DNA of 64,000 nucleotides from AWTP1-13 sp050248715 (GCA_050248715.1 JBFWRV010000026.1:1-64000); one strand, 5' to 3'. Shown: positions 51,301 to 60,832, counted from the first letter of the stretch. Numbers and translations are program-made. The notes: generated by a model from the letters alone, not told the origin.

Positions 51301-53442
51301 ATGGCCCTTCCCGCATCGCGTCTTTCATCGCTTCTCGCGCCGCGCTCCGTTGCGATCGTCGGCGCCTCGCCGCGCGAGAACACGCTCGGCAACAATGTCG
51401 TGGTGAACCTGCGTCGTTTCGGCTATGCCGGCCGCATCTTTCCGGTCCACCCGAGTGCACCGGAAGTGGCAGGCCTCCCAGCCTATCCAGCACTGGCCGA
51501 GTTGCCTGAGCCTGCCGAGTGCGCGGTGCTCGCGGTTCCGGCGGACAGGATTGGCGCAGCGCTCGAGGAGGGGGCGGCACACGGCCTCAGGGCTGCGGTC
51601 GTGTTTGCAAGCGGATTCGCGGAACTCGGCGAGGAAGGGCGCGCCCGGCAACGTGACTTGCAAAGGCTGTGCGCGCGCACCGGCATTGTCCTGTGCGGGC
51701 CGAATTGCCTGGGCCTTGTCAACGTGCACAAGCGAGTATCGCTCTACAGTTCGGGCATCCCCGAAGGGATGACAGACGGCGGTCTCGCCATCGTTTCCCA
51801 TAGCGGCTCGGCGTGCATCGCGCTCTCAACATTAGGGCGCTTCGGAATTTCCTATCTTGTGTCGGTAGGCAACGCCGCGGTGCTCGATGTGGCTGACTAC
51901 CTGGAATACCTCGCAGATGATAGCGCGACCACGGCCGTGGCGCTCTTCATCGAGACGCTACGTGATCCTGCCGCCTTCGCACGCGCAATGCGGATGATGC
52001 ATGACGCAGGCAAGCCCGTTATCGCGCTTAAGGTCGGCCGGTCAGCGCAGGGCGCCGCGGCGTCCGCCGCACACACCGGGTCTCTTGCCGGAAACTGGGA
52101 TGCCTACCAAGCCTATTTTCGGCGTCACGGTGTGATCGCGGTTGATGATTTTGACGAGTTGGCGGAATCGGTCGAGCTGGCGCTGAAGGTTCGTGTTCCG
52201 CCGCGCGACGACGGGGTGGCGGTGATCGCGGTAAGCGGCGGTGAGATCTCTCTCGTGGCGGACCTCGCCGAGCGCGCGGGGGTGCGACTGCCGCAACTGG
52301 CTTCGGAGACCGTGGCGCGATTGCGGAAGGTTCTGCCCGCGTTCGGCAGCATCGGCAATCCGCTCGATACTACGGATCGCGGCGTCTACGACGCGCAGAA
52401 CGTCTACAGCGGTTCGATCCGGGCCTTGGCGGACGATCCGTCCGTGTCCCTTGTCGCAGTGGTACAGGATTGCTCGCCGGGCCTATCCGCGCGCGGCTCC
52501 AACAACTACCGACGCATCGCACAGACTGTCGCGGACGCTGCGCGCGAGATCTCCAAGCCTGTCGTCTTCTTCAACACGGCGGCAGGTGGCCTTCACCCGC
52601 ATGTGATCGAGCCGTTCGCCGGCACTACTGTCGCCGTCATGCAGGGGGCGCGTGCGAGCCTGTTGGGGATCAGCCGTCACTTTGCGCATGCTCGCTATGA
52701 ACCCCCGGTGGCGCCGCAAACGTTCGCGCCCGATCCAATGTGGCGCGAGCGACTGGCAAGCGGCACGTCATTCACGGAGCGTGAGTCGAAGGCGTTTCTG
52801 GCCGCCCACGGAATCGCCGTCACGCGCGAGATGCTCGCGCGGGATGCGGAAGCCGCCGTTCAGGCCGCGGGCGAGATCGGCTACCCGGTCGTACTGAAGA
52901 TTGAATCGCTCGACCTGCCGCACAAGACGGAAGTGGGCGGCGTGCGTGTGGGACTGGCTGATGCTGCCGCCGTCGAGGCGGCCTTTGGCGAGGTCGTGGC
53001 GTCAGCGTGTGCCGCGGCCCCGGCGGCGCGGCTCGAGGGAGTGCTGGTGCAGGAGATGGTCTCGGGGTTTGAGTTCATCGCCGGCCTCTCGCGCCAGGAA
53101 CCCTTCGGCATGGGGGTGGTGGTCGGAGCGGGTGGAGTGCTTGTGGAGTTGATGCGCGACACAGCGCTCGAGCTTTGTCCCCTGGATCAGGCGCAGGCCA
53201 AAGCACTCCTCGCGCGTACGCGCGCCAGTAGGCTGCTGCAGGGCTACCGCGGCCGGCCTGCGGGAGGCGCCGACGCTTTGACCGCGCTTCTCGTGCGCCT
53301 GTCGCAGGTCGGAGCGACCTACGCTGACGTGCTGGAGGCGGTGGATCTGAACCCTGTTGCCGTGTTGGAACCCGGCCGCGGTGCCATCGTGCTCGACGCC
53401 CTCATCATTCCCCGCATCCCAACCACCCAGGAGGGGCTATGA
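51301..53442 (+). CDS. NDP-forming acyl-CoA synthetase (acetate--CoA ligase family)
   Basis: The 713-residue protein joins alpha and beta parts of NDP-forming acyl-CoA ligases. It starts with a CoA-binding domain (SVAIVGASPRENTLGNNVVV, GRIFPVHPSAPEVAGLPAYP), then succinyl-CoA-ligase-like domains (GLAIVSHSGSACIALSTLGR, NAAVLDVADYLEYLADD). It ends with an ATP-grasp domain (AAGEIGYPVVLKIESLDLPH, KTEVGGVRVGLADAAAVEAA, LVQEMVSGFEFIAGLSR). It makes acyl-CoA from an organic acid and ATP. Its stop overlaps the next start as ATGA, forming an operon with a crotonase that would act on the CoA product. The acid is not identified. Confidence 0.92.
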   Translation: MALPASRLSSLLAPRSVAIVGASPRENTLGNNVVVNLRRFGYAGRIFPVHPSAPEVAGLPAYPALAELPEPAECAVLAVPADRIGAALEEGAAHGLRAAVVFASGFAELGEEGRARQRDLQRLCARTGIVLCGPNCLGLVNVHKRVSLYSSGIPEGMTDGGLAIVSHSGSACIALSTLGRFGISYLVSVGNAAVLDVADYLEYLADDSATTAVALFIETLRDPAAFARAMRMMHDAGKPVIALKVGRSAQGAAASAAHTGSLAGNWDAYQAYFRRHGVIAVDDFDELAESVELALKVRVPPRDDGVAVIAVSGGEISLVADLAERAGVRLPQLASETVARLRKVLPAFGSIGNPLDTTDRGVYDAQNVYSGSIRALADDPSVSLVAVVQDCSPGLSARGSNNYRRIAQTVADAAREISKPVVFFNTAAGGLHPHVIEPFAGTTVAVMQGARASLLGISRHFAHARYEPPVAPQTFAPDPMWRERLASGTSFTERESKAFLAAHGIAVTREMLARDAEAAVQAAGEIGYPVVLKIESLDLPHKTEVGGVRVGLADAAAVEAAFGEVVASACAAAPAARLEGVLVQEMVSGFEFIAGLSRQEPFGMGVVVGAGGVLVELMRDTALELCPLDQAQAKALLARTRASRLLQGYRGRPAGGADALTALLVRLSQVGATYADVLEAVDLNPVAVLEPGRGAIVLDALIIPRIPTTQEGL

Positions 53443-54242
53443 CTTACGAAACGATAAGGCTGGAGCACGACGGCGCGCTCGCGACCCTCACACTGAATCG
53501 GCCGGAGAAGATGAACTCTCTCTCCGACCAGCTGCTTGCCGACTTCCGGGCTGCGATGGACAGATGCGAGCATGACGACAATGTACGCGCCATGATCATC
53601 ACCGGCGCAGGCAAGGCGTTTAGTGCCGGCTTCGACATCTCGCCACGGGAAAAGCCGCGCACAACCGTGCAGGACTGGCGCGACCACGCCAAGGACGGTA
53701 ACGAGTCGTGGCTGCGAGTGTGGCGCTCACGCTTGCCGGTCATTGCGGCGGTGAACGGCTATTGTCTCGGCGGCGGCTGCGACCTCTCGATGTGCTGCGA
53801 CTACACGGTGGCCGCGGACACGGCGCAATTCGGTGAGCCGGAAATCGAGTTCTGCTCTGCGCCACCCTTTCTCATCATGCCGTGGGTGCTGGCCATGAAG
53901 CATACCAAGGAGCTGTTGCTACTCGGTGGGCGGGTCGACGCGACTGAGGCGTTCCGTATGGGTCTCGTCAACCGGGTAGTCCCGCCCGATAGGCTCATGG
54001 AGGAGGCGAAGAAAGTAGCCCTGCGCATGGCGCGCCTGCCCGCGATTGCCGTCAAACAAAACAAGGAGGCGATCAATCGCGCCTACGATATGCGAGGGTT
54101 GATAGCCAACATCGAGTATGGCCAGGAAATGTTCTGCATGACGGCGATGGCGCACTCACCGGAGGGCCAGGAGTTTCGCAAGATCGCGCGCGAGCAGGGA
54201 CTCAAAGCGGCGATCCGCTGGCGGGAGCAGCGCTTCAAATAA
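53439..54242 (+). CDS. Enoyl-CoA hydratase/isomerase family protein
   Basis: The 267-residue crotonase-fold enzyme has LTLNRPEKMNSLSDQLL, the oxyanion segment GAGKAFSAGFDISPRE, and the active-site region GYCLGGGCDLSMCCDYTVAA, then FGEPEIEFCSAPPFLIMPW. Where classical hydratases have Glu in GGGCE, this protein has Asp, while the second acidic residue (GEPEIEF) is kept, so the reaction may differ from simple hydration. Translationally coupled to the preceding CoA ligase, it probably acts on the acyl-CoA formed there. Confidence 0.9.
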   Translation: MTYETIRLEHDGALATLTLNRPEKMNSLSDQLLADFRAAMDRCEHDDNVRAMIITGAGKAFSAGFDISPREKPRTTVQDWRDHAKDGNESWLRVWRSRLPVIAAVNGYCLGGGCDLSMCCDYTVAADTAQFGEPEIEFCSAPPFLIMPWVLAMKHTKELLLLGGRVDATEAFRMGLVNRVVPPDRLMEEAKKVALRMARLPAIAVKQNKEAINRAYDMRGLIANIEYGQEMFCMTAMAHSPEGQEFRKIAREQGLKAAIRWREQRFK

Positions 54243-54277
54243 CGACGACCATCAAAGAGAACCGCACGTTTCGGCAT

Positions 54278-54292
54278 CCCCCCTTTGGGGGG
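54278..54292. terminator. G6/C6 hairpin after the CoA ligase-crotonase operon
   Basis: CCCCCC (54278-54283) and GGGGGG (54287-54292) flank TTT, 36 bp after the crotonase stop. It is a compact, very stable stem without a following T-run; termination is possible. Confidence 0.4.
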
Positions 54293-54531
54293 ACCGGGCG
54301 AGCCTGGCAAGTCCTCTCTGGGTCACGAACGGCCCTAAACTGCCCGTTGTCGGGAGCGTCAGCTTTACTCCTGTCTCCGGACGAAAACGGCGCACCGCGA
54401 CAACGGCAAAGAAGTGCCAGGTTCAGTCCTTCGGTCGCACAGCGCCACACCGACAAAGTGGCGCGCGGTTCGTGCCCAACGCCTAGCGGAGGCTCAAGTT
54501 GCTCTGAAGAACCTGGATGGAGATTTGCAGC

Positions 54532-55062
54532 ATGGCGAAGCTCGTCTTCGGAATGAACCAGTCACTCGATGGCTACGTCGATCACGACGCGTTCGCGCCC
54601 GGTCCCGTGCTCTTTCGTCACTTCATCGAGCAGGCGCGCGGCTTGACCGGCAGTGTGTACGGTCGCCGTCTGTACGAAGTCATGCGCTATTGGGACGAAG
54701 ACCATCCTGAGTGGACACCGGACCTCCAAGACTTCGCGGCAGCATGGCGTCGCCAACAGAAATGGGTGGTCTCGCGCTCGTTGACGTCGGTAGGCCCCAA
54801 CGCCACGCTTGTCGCAGAAAACGTCGAGGCTGTGATCCGCAGGTTGAAGGATGAGCTTGCAGGCGAGATTGAAGTTGGCGGACCTGACCTTGCACATAGC
54901 TTGACCGAGCGGGGCCTTATTGACGAGTACCAAATCTACCTTCATCCCGTCGTGCTTGGTCAGGGCAGGCCATTCTTCGCTGGCTCCCGGCCGCCGCTCC
55001 GCCTTGTGTCCAGTGATCGAATTGGCGAGGACGTAATCAGGCTGACCTACGTTCCTGCTTGA
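54532..55062 (+). CDS. Dihydrofolate reductase/RibD C-terminal family protein
   Basis: The 176-residue protein begins MAKLVFGMNQSLDGYVDHDA, the usual start of the RibD-C/DHFR-like reductases. It has TGSVYGRRLYEVMRYWDED, KWVVSRSLTSVGPNATLVAE, LAGEIEVGGPDLAHSLTERG, and LIDEYQIYLHPVVLGQGRPFF, all typical. Members use NADPH; few have known substrates, and this is not a housekeeping folA. ATG 54532 is preferred over an in-frame start five codons earlier. It appears monocistronic. Confidence 0.88.
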   Translation: MAKLVFGMNQSLDGYVDHDAFAPGPVLFRHFIEQARGLTGSVYGRRLYEVMRYWDEDHPEWTPDLQDFAAAWRRQQKWVVSRSLTSVGPNATLVAENVEAVIRRLKDELAGEIEVGGPDLAHSLTERGLIDEYQIYLHPVVLGQGRPFFAGSRPPLRLVSSDRIGEDVIRLTYVPA

Positions 55063-55440
55063 TCGTGCAACCCGCCCGACCGACTGAGCCGACGCGCCGG
55101 GTTCGGACCAGCAGTGATTCATAGTCAATCGTCTCGCTACCCAGGGTTTCTCCTGATTTTGAAGCGGCAGTATCGCCGGCGAGAATGGTTAGGGTTGAGA
55201 CCGGATCATCAACATCGCTTCGGCGCACGGATTGGTTGGGCCGGTTCACGGGGCGGCTTATGTCGCCGGGGTTGCGTGATTGCGGATCGTGTCAACTTGA
55301 CGATGCGAGTTCGGGTCGTCGATCGGGTGTTGCACAAGGCTTGTGCAGGCCAGGCTTTTCTGGCTCCGTGCAACCAACCTGACATACCGTTTTGCTGATG
55401 ACGCGGGGCTGGTTGCAGATCGCCGTTGGGAGCACTGCAC
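55063..55440. other. 378-bp intergenic region without recognised gene
   Basis: Separates the DHFR-like gene from the molybdenum hydroxylase operon. Base composition is less GC-rich than the surrounding genes and small open frames on both strands (for example a 70-codon frame on the minus strand, 55037-55249) could be remnants of a lost gene. No terminal inverted repeats or transposase motif were seen. Confidence 0.4.
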
Positions 55441-55965
55441 ATGAGCGCACAACATCAGGCCAAAACCGACAGGGCCGATGGCACCTCGGTGCCTGTCAGC
55501 TTGCGGGTCAACGGCACGACGCATGCCGTCGTCGTCGATCCGCGCATGACCCTGCTCGACTGCCTGCGCGAGGTGCTGCATCTGACGGGCACGAAGAAGG
55601 GCTGCGACCACGGCCAGTGCGGCGCCTGCACCGTCCACATCGACGGCCGGCGCGCCAACAGCTGCCTGGCCCTTGCAGCCGTGCAGGACGGGCACGAGAT
55701 AACGACCATCGAGGGGCTGGGATCTCCGGGAAAGCTGCATCCGATGCAGGCCGCGTTCCTCGAGCACGACGCCTACCAATGCGGCTACTGCACGTTGGGC
55801 CAGATCATGTCCGCTGTTGCGCTGCTCAGCGAGCCCTGCGGGCCCTCCGACGACGACGTGCGCGAATTCATGAGCGGCAATATCTGTCGATGCGGAGCGT
55901 ATTCCAACATCGTCGCTGCCATCCAGCACGTCCGCCGCAGCCAAGGCCCGGGAGGCAAGTCATGA
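55441..55965 (+). CDS. Molybdenum hydroxylase 2Fe-2S subunit (PaoA/YagT-like)
   Basis: The 174-residue protein carries both [2Fe-2S] clusters of xanthine-oxidase-family enzymes. The plant-type ferredoxin cysteines are 55, 60, 63 and 75 (GCDHGQCGACTVHIDG, RANSC). The second cluster uses 114, 117, 149 and 151 (QCGYCTLGQ, ICRCGAY). Unlike E. coli PaoA there is no Tat signal, so the complex should be cytoplasmic. The stop overlaps the next start as ATGA. Confidence 0.93.
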   Translation: MSAQHQAKTDRADGTSVPVSLRVNGTTHAVVVDPRMTLLDCLREVLHLTGTKKGCDHGQCGACTVHIDGRRANSCLALAAVQDGHEITTIEGLGSPGKLHPMQAAFLEHDAYQCGYCTLGQIMSAVALLSEPCGPSDDDVREFMSGNICRCGAYSNIVAAIQHVRRSQGPGGKS

Positions 55966-56960
55966 AGGTGTTCGCGCTGGAGCGCGCTACCGATCGCGCC
56001 GCGGCCATTGCGGCGGCGGCCGCGTCGACGACGGCGCAGCAGGGAGCCAGCGTGCGGTTCCTTGCCGGGGGCACAACGCTCATCGATCTGATGAAGCTCG
56101 GCGTCGAGCTGCCCGAGCGCATCGTCGACATCACGCGCCTCGATCTTGGCGGCATCGAGGAGCAAGCCGACGGCGGCGTTAGTATTGGTGCTTCCGTCAC
56201 CAACAGCGACCTTGCCCACAACGTCCTGGTCCGGCAGCGTTATGCGGCCCTTTCCGAGGCGATCCTGGCCGGTGCGTCGACCCAGCTGCGCAACGTGGCA
56301 ACGGTGGCGGGTAACCTGCTGCAGCGGACCCGCTGCGTGTATTTTCGCAATACCGCCACTCCCTGCAACAAGCGCGAGCCCGGGTCCGGTTGCCCCGCCA
56401 TCACCGGCGCCAACCGGATGATGGCGATCCTCGGCACGAGCGATGCCTGCATCGCCAGCAACCCCTCCGACATGGGCGTGGCGATGCTGGCCTACGACGC
56501 GACCGTGCATGTGGAGGGCGCGTCGAAGTCCCGCAGCATCGCGCTCAACGACTTCTTCCTGCTGCCGCAGGCGCGCCCCGACCTGGAGAACGTGCTCGAA
56601 CCGGGGGACCTGATCACGCACGTCACCATGCCCGCGCGCCCAGCCGCGGAGCGTTCCGTCTACCTGAAGCTGCGCGATCGCGTCTCCTACGAGTTCGCGC
56701 TCGTGTCGACAGCGGCAGCGGTCGTCTTGTCCGATGGAAGGATGGCGTCCGTGCGCTTTGCGCTGGGCGGCGTGGGGACGCGGCCCTGGCGCGTGCCGGG
56801 CGCGGAGCAGACTCTGATCGGGCAGGCGCCCACGGAGCAGAATTTCCGCCGTGCCGCAGACCTCGCGCTCGCTGGCGCCCGACCGCAAAGCCAGAACGGA
56901 TTCAAGGTCGAGCTGGCGAAGCGCTGCGTCGTGGAAACCCTCAAGCGCGCAACGCGTTGA
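55962..56960 (+). CDS. Molybdenum hydroxylase FAD subunit with 4Fe-4S motif (PaoB/YagS-like)
   Basis: The 332-residue protein is the FAD-binding medium subunit (VRFLAGGTTLIDLMKLGVEL; GASTQLRNVATVAGNLLQRT). It has the insertion that binds a [4Fe-4S] cluster in PaoB, with Cys125, Cys135, Cys144 and Cys163 (TRCVYFRNTATPCNKREPGS, GCPAITG, DACIASN). Electrons flow from the molybdenum centre through the clusters to this FAD. The chosen ATG overlaps the stop of the first subunit; upstream open frame is a shadow. Confidence 0.93.
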   Translation: MKVFALERATDRAAAIAAAAASTTAQQGASVRFLAGGTTLIDLMKLGVELPERIVDITRLDLGGIEEQADGGVSIGASVTNSDLAHNVLVRQRYAALSEAILAGASTQLRNVATVAGNLLQRTRCVYFRNTATPCNKREPGSGCPAITGANRMMAILGTSDACIASNPSDMGVAMLAYDATVHVEGASKSRSIALNDFFLLPQARPDLENVLEPGDLITHVTMPARPAAERSVYLKLRDRVSYEFALVSTAAAVVLSDGRMASVRFALGGVGTRPWRVPGAEQTLIGQAPTEQNFRRAADLALAGARPQSQNGFKVELAKRCVVETLKRATR

Positions 56961-56978
56961 CGCCCGGAGGCGAACGTC

Positions 56979-59195
56979 ATGACCAGCCCCACCGCCGACC
57001 CCTCCATGACCGTCATCGGCAGGTCGCAACCCCGCGTCGACGGACCGCTCAAGGTAACGGGCTCGGCCAAATACACGTCCGACCACGGCTTTCCCGGCAT
57101 GCTCTATGCCGTGCCGGTCGGCGCCACCGTTGCCAGCGGCACCATCGAGGCGATCGACACCGCCCGCGCCCGGCAGATGCCGGGCGTGCGCGCCATCTTG
57201 AAGCGCGGAGACGTCGGCACGATCACCCGCATCACACCCGATTTCACCAGCATGTATGCGGATGAGCCGCGTCCACCGCTCGATGACGACGTTGTGCGAT
57301 ACTGGGGCCAGTACGTGGCGCTCGCAGTGGCCGACACGTTCGAGCAGGCGAAAGCGGCTGCCGACGCTGTGGCCGTGACCTACAAGGCCGAAGCGGCCAA
57401 CGTTGATCACCATCTCGAGGCCGACGCGCCGAACGTTGTCAGCGAGCGCGGCGATGCCGATGCGGGCTTCGCAGGCGCTCCCGTCACGATCGACGTGACG
57501 TACGCAATCGCTACTGAGACGCATAACCCGATCGAGACGCACGCAAGCATCGCCGTTCCCGAAGGCGATGTGCTGACCCTCTACGAGACCTCGCAGGGCG
57601 TGATGAACCATCGCAACGTTGTGGCCGAAATGCTGGGCCTGCCGCGCGACAAGGTGCGCGTGGTCAGCAAGTTCCTGGGCTCGGGCTTCGGCAGCAAGCT
57701 GTTTCCGTGGTCGCATTCCCCACTCGCGGGCGCAGCTGCGCTCGCGCTGAAGATGCCGGTCAAGCTGGTGCTCAGCCGACCAATGATGTTCCACGGCGTG
57801 GGCCATCGCCCGCGGACCGAGCAGCGCATCCGCATCGGCGCGACCGCGGAGGGCAAACTCGTCTCACTCCGGCACGACTACGTGAACGCGACGTCAATCT
57901 TGGATGACTACGTGGAGAACTGCGGCGAGGCGACGCCGCACATGTACAGCGTGCCCAACCTGCGCGTGACCTCCGGTCTTGCCAAGCGCAACATCGGCAC
58001 TCCCACCTCCATGCGGGGACCAGGCGCTGTGCCGGGACTGTTCGCGCTGGAGTCGGCCATGGACGAGTTGGCGCTCAAGCTGGGCATCGACCCTGTCGAG
58101 CTCAGGATGCGCAACGAGCCGGCCGTCGACGAAGGCACGGGCCTGCCCTTCACGTCGCGGCACTTCCAGGAGTGCATGACGATCGGCGCGCAGAGGTTCG
58201 GCTGGGCTGGGCGCGATGCCGAGGTGGGCGCCATGCGGCGCGGCGGCCTGACGCTCGGCTGGGGCCTGGCCGCGTGCTCTTGGCTCGCGGCGCGCTTCGA
58301 CTGCAGCGCGTCGATCGAGCTGCGCGACGATGGCACGGTGCGCGTCGCTTCCGCCGTCCAGGACATCGGCACCGGAACCTACACGGCCATGGCCCAGATA
58401 GCGGCGGAACTCGCCGGCGTCGAGGTCGAGAAGGTCGAGGTGGCGCTCGGCGACACGGACCTGCCGGCCGGCCCCGTTTCGGGTGGGTCCATGCTGACCT
58501 CGTCCCTGGTCAAGCCGATCATCGACGCCGTGGCCGTCGCCGGACAGAAGCTCATTTCTAAACTTGCAGCGAGCGAAAACAGCCCCTTCGGCGGTGCCAA
58601 GCCCGCTGATTTGAAGTTCAGCGGCGGCCGCTTGACGGGTGGGGGTGCCGGCTCTGCATCACTGCGGTTCGACGAAGCACTCCGCGCCGCAGGTTTGAAA
58701 TCGGTGTCGGGGGAAGGAAGCGCGGAGGGCACCTTCCCCCCCAGGCAGCAACCCAAGTTCTCTAGCCACTCGTTCGGCGCCCACTTCGTCGAGGTCACCT
58801 GGCAGCCCGAGATCGCGCGCTTGCGCGTGGCACGCATGGTCTCCGTCATCGACGCCGGCCGCATCATTAACCCGCTCGCTGCGCGCAACCAAATCGAAGG
58901 CGCGCTGGTGATGGGCATCGGCATGGCACTATTTGAGGGCACGGAATACGACCCCCAGAACGGCGCCCCTATGAATGCGAGCCTCGCCGACTATGTGGTG
59001 CCGGTGAACGCGGACGTTCCGGCGTTGGAGGTCCACTTCATCGAGTATCCGGATTTTGAGCAGAATCCCCTGGGCGCGCGGGGCGTCGGCGAGATCGGGC
59101 TGGCGGGCACGGCCGCCGCGATCACCAATGCCGTGCACCATGCCACCGGCATCCGCTGCCGCGAGCTGCCGCTGCGAATTGAGCATCTTCTGTAG
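56979..59195 (+). CDS. Molybdenum hydroxylase large catalytic subunit (PaoC/YagR-like)
   Basis: The 738-residue subunit binds the molybdenum cofactor and oxidises the substrate, probably an aldehyde or aromatic aldehyde by analogy to PaoC. It starts with SQPRVDGPLKVTGSAKYTSD-type family sequence. Family segments include FLGSGFGSKLFPWSHSPLAG, MRGPGAVPGLFALESAMDEL, and the active-site Glu705 in GARGVGEIGL. GGAGG lies six bases upstream. No maturation factor of the PaoD/XdhC type is present next to the operon, so insertion of a modified cofactor would rely on genes elsewhere. Confidence 0.92.
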   Translation: MTSPTADPSMTVIGRSQPRVDGPLKVTGSAKYTSDHGFPGMLYAVPVGATVASGTIEAIDTARARQMPGVRAILKRGDVGTITRITPDFTSMYADEPRPPLDDDVVRYWGQYVALAVADTFEQAKAAADAVAVTYKAEAANVDHHLEADAPNVVSERGDADAGFAGAPVTIDVTYAIATETHNPIETHASIAVPEGDVLTLYETSQGVMNHRNVVAEMLGLPRDKVRVVSKFLGSGFGSKLFPWSHSPLAGAAALALKMPVKLVLSRPMMFHGVGHRPRTEQRIRIGATAEGKLVSLRHDYVNATSILDDYVENCGEATPHMYSVPNLRVTSGLAKRNIGTPTSMRGPGAVPGLFALESAMDELALKLGIDPVELRMRNEPAVDEGTGLPFTSRHFQECMTIGAQRFGWAGRDAEVGAMRRGGLTLGWGLAACSWLAARFDCSASIELRDDGTVRVASAVQDIGTGTYTAMAQIAAELAGVEVEKVEVALGDTDLPAGPVSGGSMLTSSLVKPIIDAVAVAGQKLISKLAASENSPFGGAKPADLKFSGGRLTGGGAGSASLRFDEALRAAGLKSVSGEGSAEGTFPPRQQPKFSSHSFGAHFVEVTWQPEIARLRVARMVSVIDAGRIINPLAARNQIEGALVMGIGMALFEGTEYDPQNGAPMNASLADYVVPVNADVPALEVHFIEYPDFEQNPLGARGVGEIGLAGTAAAITNAVHHATGIRCRELPLRIEHLL

Positions 59196-59328
59196 CTGCC
59201 GTCGCTATCGAGTCGGCGACAAGCGGCGCTCCACGATCGGAGATGGGTCGAAAAGCTCCACCATCAAAAATTCGCTGGCGTAACGCCTGACGGCAGCCTG
59301 AAGTCCCTACAACTCCGGGCGGAATCGT

Positions 59329-60312
59329 CTATTCGATCACCTCATCGGCCCGCACAAGGATTGAGGGTGGCATGGTGACGTTCAGCGCGCGAGCAGTTTT
59401 GACGTTCACGACCAACTCAAACCTGGTGGGCAGTTGGATTGGGAGTTCGGCGGCCTTCTCACCCTTGAGAATGCGATCGACATATCCAGCGGCGCGGCGG
59501 AACAAGTCGTTGATGTCGGCACCATAGCTTAGCAGCGCACCCGCCCGCGCAAACTGGCTGTGCTCACCAACCACCGATATGCCCGCGTCGGCACCAATCC
59601 TGCAAATATCGTCCATCAGCGCCGAAGTGAGGAAGTCGCGGATGACGATGACCGCGGTGCCGCCCGCTTCGCGCAATTTGCCAATCGCGTCGGCAACCTG
59701 GGAGATCGAGGTCGAGCTCAGCCCGAGGCGAACGGACTTGAGGCCCTGTTTACTCGCATCCGTTAGAGTCTGCTCTCCCCAGGTTCGGAACGTGGGGTCG
59801 GTGACATTGTGGAGCACGCCGACGACGTCGAGCCGCGGCAGCACCTCCTTTAGCATTTCGATGCGCTTCGCCGAGAGCTCCTCTCCGAAGGCGGAGAATC
59901 CAGTCACCGTGCCGCCCGGGCGTCCAAGGCTTGCAAACAGCTCTGGCTCAGTCTCACCAGCGGGAAGCGCGATAGCGACGATCGGGATCTTGGTCTTTCG
60001 CAGGATCGCGCGCGTCGCGGCCGGGCCCGGCGAAAGAAAAACATCAGCCGGAAGCGCCGCCAGTTCCGAGATGAGCGCGTGCCCTCTTTCGATATCGCCG
60101 TCGGAGCTACGCGCCTCGATCACCACTGTCTGGCCCTCTATCTGCCCCAGCTCGCGAAGGGCGTGGCGGAAGGGCTGAAGCGTTCGGTTGTCGACCAGCG
60201 TGGATGCAAAGCCAACGAAGGCAACGACGGGCAAGCGTGCGCTCGATTGTCCAACGGCGGGCGCCGGCGCCGCCACCGCTGCAAGGCCAATGAGAACATC
60301 GCGTCGCTTCAT
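59329..60312 (-). CDS. Solitary ABC transporter substrate-binding protein
   Basis: From ATG 60312 (GGAG seven bases upstream) the product is 327 residues. A signal peptide (MKRRDVLIGLAAVAAPAPAV) leads to the ABC_sub_bind-type domain (PF04392-like): PVVAFVGFASTLVDNRTLQP, QTVVIEARSSDGDIERGHAL, PAATRAILRKTKIPIVAIAL, GRPGGTVTGFSAFGEELSAK and the C-terminal RAAGYVDRILKGEKAAELPI ending ILVRADEVIE. No permease or ATPase is nearby. A divergent relative lies at 60833-61861. Ligand unknown. Confidence 0.88.
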   Translation of the reverse strand: MKRRDVLIGLAAVAAPAPAVGQSSARLPVVAFVGFASTLVDNRTLQPFRHALRELGQIEGQTVVIEARSSDGDIERGHALISELAALPADVFLSPGPAATRAILRKTKIPIVAIALPAGETEPELFASLGRPGGTVTGFSAFGEELSAKRIEMLKEVLPRLDVVGVLHNVTDPTFRTWGEQTLTDASKQGLKSVRLGLSSTSISQVADAIGKLREAGGTAVIVIRDFLTSALMDDICRIGADAGISVVGEHSQFARAGALLSYGADINDLFRRAAGYVDRILKGEKAAELPIQLPTRFELVVNVKTARALNVTMPPSILVRADEVIE

Positions 60313-60513
60313 GGTCGCTCCACCAGATCCTAGCGGAACCAAGTTACCACGCGCGGCGCATAGGGAGGCGGCAATTTGCTGCGGTGCATCGCGCGAGCAT
60401 CGGCGGCGGCAGGCGTGTGCCAAACTCAGACCAACGCAGAGGTCGCGTCGCGCGTCTGCTTCGCTGCGCAAAGGGGACCTCGCGCAAAATAGCGAGGTTT
60501 CACGGTAGCCGGC

Positions 60514-60759
60514 TCAGGCCTGCAACGGCCTGCCCTGTGATCTCTTCAGCACCGTGCACACGCCCCCGTCGGCGAAATAGAACGTCACCTTCCGCGGACG
60601 TTGAGCGTCGATGACGACCACGGGCGACTGGAGGGGCAGGGCTGCCACCTCCCTGGCCCGTACCTTTGCCTCGAACTCATCCCAGACGGCAAAATGGATC
60701 CGGTCTGGGCCAGAGGCCCGTCCGAGAACGCGAAACCTAGGCCCCCCACGCGTCACCAT
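60514..60759 (-). CDS. Small hypothetical protein
   Basis: The 81-residue product from ATG 60759 has GGGGAG eight bases upstream. The sequence is balanced and beta-rich (FAVWDEFEAKVRAREVAALP, VVVIDAQRPRKVTFYFADGG). No motif recognised. It lies between the two divergent substrate-binding protein genes, on the same strand as the first. Confidence 0.5.
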   Translation of the reverse strand: MVTRGGPRFRVLGRASGPDRIHFAVWDEFEAKVRAREVAALPLQSPVVVIDAQRPRKVTFYFADGGVCTVLKRSQGRPLQA

Positions 60760-60832
60760 TGATCGATCAAGCTCCCCGCCCGCCTACAGGCCAGATAGTG
60801 GACCCATAGCGTCATTGCAGCGTGAATGAGGA

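Noticed and set aside
55785..57806. 673-codon open frame on the minus strand
   Set aside because: Antisense to the three molybdenum hydroxylase genes; His/Arg/Gly-rich mirror composition.
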